Source of the DNA: Bog-159 sp035602155
Lineage (GTDB): Bacteria; Acidobacteriota; Terriglobia; Bryobacterales; Bryobacteraceae
Reading direction: 5' to 3'
Assembly: GCA_035602155.1 (NCBI GenBank)
Contig: DATNMW010000275.1
Coordinates: 1-26,337 of the forward strand
DNA length: 26,337 nucleotides
Below the pieces are notes generated by a model. That model searched no databases. It was not told the DNA's origin and worked only from the letters and a program-made list of their open reading frames with translations. Below, piece after piece: positions 22,079-26,337 of the stretch (position 1 is its first letter; each line of letters starts with the position of its first letter). The position numbers were made by a program, and so were the translations under genes.

Positions 22079-23404
22079 ATGCAAAATCCCGATGGCATCT
22101 CCCGCCGCACCCTTCTTACCGCCGGAGCGTCCGCCGTCTCGCTGCTTCAACCGCGCAAATCTCGTGCCGCCGATAACGACCATCTGAAGGCCGGCCTGGT
22201 GGGCTGCGGCGGGCGCGGCACCCAAGCAGTCGTGGACCTGCTCACCGGCAACGAACACGTCGAGCTCGTAGCCATGGCGGACGTCTTCGAAGACCACCTC
22301 GAACAGTCGCTCGCCCGCCTGCGCGACCCCAAGTTCCTCGCGCGCTACGCCGGCATCACCGTGGAGCGCAACGGCCAGCCCCAGGAGATGAAAGCCGACG
22401 ACTTGGTGGCCTCCATCCAGCCGCGCATCCGCGTCGCGCCCGAGCATCACCTCACCGGCTTCGACGCCTACCAAAAGCTGCTCGCGTCCGACATCGATAT
22501 CGTGATGCTATGCACCCCGCCCGGCTTCCGGCCCATGCATTTCGAAGCGGCGGTCAATGCCGGCAAACACGTCTTCACCGAAAAACCCATCGCCACCGAT
22601 CCGGTAGGCGCGCGCCGCTTCATCGCCGCCGGAAAGCTGGCCGCGGAGCGCAAGCTGACCGTCGTCTCCGGCGCCCAGCGCCGCGCCCAACGCGAGTATG
22701 TGGAAACCGTGCAGAAGATCCACGATGGCGCCATCGGCGACATCACCGCGCTCTACGCTTACTACCTCAGCGGCCCGGTCTTTCACGCCGAACGCCGCGA
22801 CCCGAAATGGAGCGACATGGAGTGGCAGCTCCGCAACTGGTATTCATTCATCTGGGTTTGCGGCGACCAGATCGTCGAGCAGCACTTCCACAATATCGAC
22901 TTTATGAACTGGCTGATGGGCGCGCATCCCGTGAAGGTAGTCGCTTCCGGCGGCGCGGCGTGGCGTCCGCGCGAGGAACTCTACGGCAATATCTACGATC
23001 ACATGAGTTCCGATTTCACTTATCCGAACGGAGTGCATCTCAGCAGTCACTGCCGCCAGTATCCCAAGGGCGTCTATACCAATGTCAGTGACTCGGTCGT
23101 AGGCGCCAAGGGCCGCAGCAACGGCATGGACATGGGCGCGCCCGGGATCAATCCCTACGTGCAGGAACACATCAACATGATCCGCAGCATCCGCGGCGAC
23201 GGGCCGTACCTGAATTACGCGCAGCCGATCGCCGAAAGCACCCTCACCGCTATCATGGCTCGCGAATCGGCTTACTCAGGGCAGGAAGTCACCTGGGACC
23301 AGATCGTGAATTCGCAATTGGACCTCATGCCCAAAGCATTCGGGTATGACGTAAAGATGGATGCCGCTCCACTGCCGGTCCCAGGCGTCTATAAGTTCGT
23401 ATAA
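22079..23404 (+). CDS. Gfo/Idh/MocA-family oxidoreductase, Tat-exported
   Basis: The 441-aa protein has a Tat signal (ISRRTLLTAGASAVSLL), then a Rossmann NAD(P)-binding loop GLVGCGGRGTQ (residues 39-49), the family EKP motif at 168-170, and a C-terminal alpha/beta substrate domain. Exported members use tightly bound NAD(P) to oxidise or rearrange sugars and related polyols; the substrate here is unknown. It starts 36 bp after the tyrosinase stop. A TATGCT hexamer at 22062-22067 suggests its own promoter, but readthrough from the tyrosinase operon is possible. No ribosome site is evident. Confidence 0.92.
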   Translation: MQNPDGISRRTLLTAGASAVSLLQPRKSRAADNDHLKAGLVGCGGRGTQAVVDLLTGNEHVELVAMADVFEDHLEQSLARLRDPKFLARYAGITVERNGQPQEMKADDLVASIQPRIRVAPEHHLTGFDAYQKLLASDIDIVMLCTPPGFRPMHFEAAVNAGKHVFTEKPIATDPVGARRFIAAGKLAAERKLTVVSGAQRRAQREYVETVQKIHDGAIGDITALYAYYLSGPVFHAERRDPKWSDMEWQLRNWYSFIWVCGDQIVEQHFHNIDFMNWLMGAHPVKVVASGGAAWRPREELYGNIYDHMSSDFTYPNGVHLSSHCRQYPKGVYTNVSDSVVGAKGRSNGMDMGAPGINPYVQEHINMIRSIRGDGPYLNYAQPIAESTLTAIMARESAYSGQEVTWDQIVNSQLDLMPKAFGYDVKMDAAPLPVPGVYKFV

Positions 23405-23410
23405 AACCGG

Positions 23411-24097
23411 CTACTCGCTGCCGTTCTTCCGCATCGAATAGCGGTCCAATTCGGCGATGAGCGGCCGGGCAGCGGGGGGCGCATGCATGGTGCTGGCCAG
23501 AATTTCCCTGTTACTCATTTCCTGTCCGTACAGTTCGCGATTGGCCTTGTGATCCGGACGCACCGTGGCCCCGCTCAGCGAGACGCCGGCAAAAATACCC
23601 TTGGTCCGCGACCACGAAAGGATTTCCGCGTTCATCGACGCATCGGTATCGGCCGCCGCGGTCCGTCCCACCGGTCCGGCCGCGACGCTGGCATCCCCGC
23701 CCAGAGTGACTTTGTCCTTATCTAACATATGCATGCCGTGCTCGTTCATCACCAACATGACAACATCGGTAGATTCACCGCCAATCTGAAAACCGAAACT
23801 GCCGCCTTCCACCACTACCGCGGCGGGCGCGCCCCACCCCATGCCCATGCCTCTCCGGCAAGTGGCAAAGCCTTTTCCATACTCGCCGCCCACTACAAAC
23901 GCGCCTTTCTTCAGCGACGGTACTACCACCACGCAATAGGCCTTATTCAAAAGATCTTGCGGGATCCCCTTATCGGGCGTGCCCATGATCTCATGCATAG
24001 TCCTGGCCGATTCCTCGAGGCGCTCCGGCGGCGTCTCCGCAAAAAGGCCCAGCGACGAGCAACTCAGAGCCGTCGCCAAAATCAAAGCTTTCTTCAT
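23411..24097 (-). CDS. YSC84/lipid-binding domain protein, secreted
   Basis: The 228-aa product has a Sec signal (MKKALILATALSCSSLGLFA). The body matches the bacterial Ysc84 (PF04366) domain: KAYCVVVVPSLKKGAFVVGG, GKGFATCRR, GWGAPAAVVVEGGSFGFQIGGESTDVVMLVMN and KGIFAGVSLSGATVRPD. The domain binds phosphoinositides in eukaryotes; in bacteria the periplasmic role is unknown. ATG 24097 has a GGAGG site 8 nt upstream, which decides the start over the upstream frame to 24118. It is convergent with the oxidoreductase and divergent from the thioredoxin gene. Confidence 0.9.
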   Translation of the reverse strand: MKKALILATALSCSSLGLFAETPPERLEESARTMHEIMGTPDKGIPQDLLNKAYCVVVVPSLKKGAFVVGGEYGKGFATCRRGMGMGWGAPAAVVVEGGSFGFQIGGESTDVVMLVMNEHGMHMLDKDKVTLGGDASVAAGPVGRTAAADTDASMNAEILSWSRTKGIFAGVSLSGATVRPDHKANRELYGQEMSNREILASTMHAPPAARPLIAELDRYSMRKNGSE

Positions 24098-24210
24098 TCC
24101 CAGATCCTCCACAATCATTATCGCGCGGCAGCGCTATGCCAGTCTCCTGGGGGCTCGCGTTTCAGCCTGTGAAATGTGAAAATACACCCGCACATTCCGC
24201 GGAACAGTGA

Positions 24211-24219
24211 TGTTATCCT
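24211..24219 (+). promoter_or_regulatory. Extended -10 element of the thioredoxin-like gene
   Basis: TGT-TATCCT is an extended -10 element ending 8 nt before the ATG at 24228, so the transcript would start within 1-2 nt of the start codon. This placement supports 24228 as the true start over ATG 24210, which lies upstream of the element. Confidence 0.45.
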
Positions 24220-24227
24220 CGATACCG

Positions 24228-25112
24228 ATGTGCATTAAGTTACGATATCTCCCCCTGCTCCTGATTGTGTCTCCCGCCTGCGCCGCGGTGGTCTCCGACG
24301 TTCGCTTCAAACTCTCGGCCGGCGACTTATCCAGCGCCGAGGCCCTGGCCGAAGATTACCATCGCGCCAATGGCGCCAACTCGGAATACGCCGCCGCCTT
24401 CTCCTGGCTGGCGCGCGGTGCGTTGACGCTAGGCCAAACCGATACGGCCGCCCGCTATCTTGCCGAAACCAAATCGCTTGTGGCCGAATTGCTTAAGACC
24501 AGGCGCGTAGAAGACGACAACTTCCTGGAAGCCGCCGCCGGCACGTGCATCGAAGTGGAAGCGCGCATCATGGCGGCGCGCGGCAACCGGGATCGGGCCG
24601 TCGCTTACCTCGAGTCCGAACTGCCGCGCTGGAAAACCTGGTGGATCGAGGCCCGCATCCACAAGAACCTGGACTTGCTGACGCTCGAAGGCCAGCCCGC
24701 GCCCGACTTGGACGCCCGGTATCGCGGCAGTCCGGTCCTGCTGTTCCTGTGGGCGCACTGGTGCGGCGACTGCAAGGCGCAAGGCCCAGTTATCGCCCGC
24801 CTGAAGCAAAAGTACGAGCCGCGCGGTTTGCGCGTGCTGGCGCCCACCCGCCGTTATGGCGACGTGCCGAAGATCGAGCACCCCACCGCGGAACAGGAAG
24901 ACCGGGAGATCGAGCGCGTCTGGAAGACATCGTACGCCGGCCTCGAAGGCGCGCCGCATCCCGTCAGCGAAGCGATGTTGCTGCGCTACGGCGTCAGTTC
25001 CACCCCGACCCTGGTATTGATCGACCGCGAGGGGATAGTGCGCATGTACCGGCCCACGCGCGTCACCGAAGCCGAGCTGTCGCAACGCATCGAAGCCTTG
25101 CTCGCAAAGTAG
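24228..25112 (+). CDS. Thioredoxin/TlpA-like protein with helical N-terminal domain
   Basis: The 294-aa exported protein starts MCIKLRYLPLLLIVSPACA, a Sec signal whose cysteine near the end makes a lipoprotein possible. A helical TPR-like region (about 25-145) precedes a thioredoxin fold with LFLWAHWCGDCKAQGPV (Cys179 and Cys182) and the cis-proline loop SSTPTLVLID. Such proteins reduce or exchange disulphides outside the cytoplasm, for example during cytochrome c maturation. The CGDC active site differs from the common CxPC. A dihaem cytochrome c gene lies 400 bp downstream. Confidence 0.85.
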   Translation: MCIKLRYLPLLLIVSPACAAVVSDVRFKLSAGDLSSAEALAEDYHRANGANSEYAAAFSWLARGALTLGQTDTAARYLAETKSLVAELLKTRRVEDDNFLEAAAGTCIEVEARIMAARGNRDRAVAYLESELPRWKTWWIEARIHKNLDLLTLEGQPAPDLDARYRGSPVLLFLWAHWCGDCKAQGPVIARLKQKYEPRGLRVLAPTRRYGDVPKIEHPTAEQEDREIERVWKTSYAGLEGAPHPVSEAMLLRYGVSSTPTLVLIDREGIVRMYRPTRVTEAELSQRIEALLAK

Positions 25113-25148
25113 TCCCTATCTCCTGAGATCCCGGTTTTTTGGAAGGAT

Positions 25149-25481
25149 TTATGGGTGGGCGAAGGCAGCGAGCTTGGGTATGATCGGCAAGTCAGCAGTG
25201 GGTCCATTTGCCTGTGGGGCAGACCGACTCACTATTGGCAGGTCCTTGAGCCTGACGGCGAGGGCTTTCACGGTTTGGCCGAAGAGGCTCAGTTGGTAGC
25301 GATGCGTGCGCGGGATCTTGCGAGAAAGGCCGTAGAGGCGGAGCCGCTTAAGGAAGCGCGAGAGAAGCATGGGCTGATTCTGCGCGGAAAAGAAGTCGAA
25401 TCCGCGGTAGTTGCGGTGATTTTGCTGAACCGGTGGGCGATGCGCCGCAGGTTCGCGGAGAGCTGTCGCGGAGAGCGACAC
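25149..25481 (-). pseudogene. Winged-helix DNA-binding gene fragment
   Basis: On the minus strand the stretch MLLSRFLKRLRLYGLSRKIP followed by RTHRYQLSLFGQTVKAL resembles the C-terminal winged-helix of large mobile-element-associated proteins found in many bacteria (pattern: LKRLRxHGLIxKxPxxxxYxxTxxG). The N-terminal part is missing and the region before it (LREPAAHRPPVQQN) is unrelated in style. It is probably a gene remnant left by rearrangement. It sits in the gap between the thioredoxin and cytochrome genes. Confidence 0.5.
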
Positions 25482-25503
25482 TTGCCTCGCGCTATGTGAT
25501 AAT
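25475..25503 (+). promoter_or_regulatory. Promoter of the cytochrome c gene
   Basis: GCGACA (25475-25480), a 17-bp spacer, and an extended TGT-GATAAT (25495-25503) form a good sigma-70-type promoter. The -10 ends 7 nt before the ATG at 25511, so the mRNA is predicted to be leaderless. Confidence 0.5.
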
Positions 25504-25510
25504 AAGCGCT

Positions 25511-25939
25511 ATGAAACTCACCATGCTGGTACTGTCCCTTTCGCTTGCCGCGTTCGCGCAGGAGCCGCCGGCAGGTCCGCCGCCCGGCGGCCCGCCACCC
25601 GGACACCACGCCATGCCGGCGCCCAAGAACCTGAAACTCCTGCCGCCCGAGCATCTGATTGAGACTATGCGCTCATTCACCGCGGCGCTGGGTGTTCGCT
25701 GCGACTTCTGCCACGTGCAGGGCGACTTTGCCAGCGACGACAAGCCGCACAAGGAGATCGCGCGCAAGATGATCGTCATGGCCAAACAGATTAACGGCAA
25801 TTTCCCCGACGGCAAGATGCATGTGACTTGCTACACTTGCCATCGCGGCTCCGAGGAGCCTGCCACACATCCTGGCGAAACGCCGCACGCCGATCATGCC
25901 GAGCACGGCGAACACGCCGAGCCGCCCGCGCACCCCTAG
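25511..25939 (+). CDS. Dihaem c-type cytochrome (reaction-centre cytochrome-like domain)
   Basis: The 142-aa exported protein has a short Sec signal (MLVLSLSLAAFAQ), a Pro/Gly-rich linker (PPAGPPPGGPPPG) and two haem c sites: C64DFCH68 and C107YTCH111. The segment LIETMRSFTAALGVRCDFCH and HKEIARKMIVMAKQIN matches the photosynthetic reaction-centre cytochrome subunit family (PF02276), widespread in non-photosynthetic acidobacteria, where it is a periplasmic electron carrier. The C-terminus is His-rich (HADHAEHGEHAEPPAHP) and could bind metal. The frame is open upstream to 25433 but the signal and promoter fix ATG 25511. Its TAG shares the palindrome CTAG with the stop of the convergent dapF-like gene. 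Confidence 0.9.
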   Translation: MKLTMLVLSLSLAAFAQEPPAGPPPGGPPPGHHAMPAPKNLKLLPPEHLIETMRSFTAALGVRCDFCHVQGDFASDDKPHKEIARKMIVMAKQINGNFPDGKMHVTCYTCHRGSEEPATHPGETPHADHAEHGEHAEPPAHP

Positions 25940-26337
25940 CTGAAGAACACGCCATCGGCGACGATCTCCGCCGGACCCGTCAGGAAGATCTCCGCGCCCC
26001 ACCGCAAATCCATCGGCCCCGCCGGCGTGATCACGCGCGCGGGGCTTCGCACCAGTCCACGCACCACCGCGGCGGCAAACGCGCCCGTCGATCCCGTCCC
26101 GGAACTCATCGTCTCGCCCGCGCCGCGCTCCCAAAAACGCACTTCCAAAGCGTGTTCCTCGCGCGCCCGCAGAAATGAAACATTCGTCCGGTTTGGAAAC
26201 AGCGGATGGCGCTCGATCTCCGCGCCCATCGCGCGCCAGTCGAAATCGAAATCCGCCACCGGCACGGCGCATTGCGGATTGCCCACCCAGACAAGCGTCA
26301 CATCTCGCACACCCCCTTCCAGCGGCAATAGAAATCG
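25936..26337 (-). CDS. Diaminopimelate epimerase-like protein, C-terminal half (partial)
   Basis: The gene enters from the right edge; about 133 C-terminal residues are present and the start is outside. The text VTLVWVGNPQCAVPV, PNRTNVSFL and WERGAGETM...GTGSTGAFAAAV follows DapF, which interconverts LL- and meso-diaminopimelate for lysine and peptidoglycan synthesis. In DapF the second catalytic cysteine lies in GETxACGTG; here the site reads GETMSSGTG, so the cysteine is a serine (codon at 26101-26103). The protein may therefore be a slow epimerase or an enzyme with a different reaction in the same fold. Confidence 0.8.
   Translation of the reverse strand, partial: RFLLPLEGGVRDVTLVWVGNPQCAVPVADFDFDWRAMGAEIERHPLFPNRTNVSFLRAREEHALEVRFWERGAGETMSSGTGSTGAFAAAVVRGLVRSPARVITPAGPMDLRWGAEIFLTGPAEIVADGVFFS

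Overview
The window looks like chromosomal DNA from an acidobacterium of the Solibacter/Bryobacterales type. This is inferred from gene content and style, not from a marker gene. The signs are GC-rich coding sequence, an ECF sigma factor of the TIGR02999 type whose stop overlaps the start of a Ser/Thr kinase with a TPR tail, a sedolisin (S53) peptidase with Ig-like repeats, a decayed 'ADOP'-type MacB/FtsX permease, Tat-dependent Gfo/Idh/MocA and tyrosinase proteins, and a two-haem cytochrome with a reaction-centre-like domain. No rRNA, tRNA or CRISPR was seen.

Left part (1-5,890). The window opens inside the end of an insertion sequence: 15 N-terminal codons of a leftward transposase-like gene and two direct 23-bp terminal repeats. 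An esterase follows. Next comes a visibly AT-richer, decayed stretch (about 900-2,200) with two small leftward ORFs separated by one in-frame TGA, and a VapBC toxin-antitoxin pair in which both genes appear internally deleted. A two-gene ABC-2 exporter (2,231-4,602) is intact. It is followed by a leftward permease pseudogene with at least three frameshifts and about 800 bp of degenerate sequence.

Middle (5,892-14,589). A large secreted S53 peptidase ends in three Ig-like repeats and a strong terminator. A small membrane protein gene (8,889-9,553) has lost its reading frame near the end. It converges on a leftward three-gene operon: zinc-finger anti-sigma factor, a 240-aa protein of unknown function, and a TPR-CHAT putative lipoprotein protease. 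No sigma gene sits beside this anti-sigma factor. A secreted seven-bladed propeller of the virginiamycin-B-lyase/NHL type lies upstream.

Right part (14,696-26,337). purM-purN form a coupled purine-biosynthesis pair. Two small conserved-looking genes follow. Then comes a tight four-gene unit: ECF sigma factor, Ser/Thr kinase-TPR, an unknown 153-aa protein, and a Tat-exported type-3 copper tyrosinase/catechol oxidase. After it are a Tat-type Gfo/Idh/MocA oxidoreductase, a leftward YSC84-domain protein, a TlpA-like thioredoxin with a CGDC active site, a winged-helix gene fragment, a dihaem cytochrome c, and the C-terminal half of a DapF-like epimerase in which the second catalytic cysteine is serine.

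The two most interesting assemblies are the anti-sigma/unknown/TPR-CHAT operon (a possible protease-controlled sigma pathway) and the sigma/kinase/unknown/tyrosinase operon. Two genome-scale habits also recur: 4-nt start-stop overlaps within operons, and -10-like elements (often extended, TGT-TATNCT) placed so close to start codons that leaderless transcription is likely.
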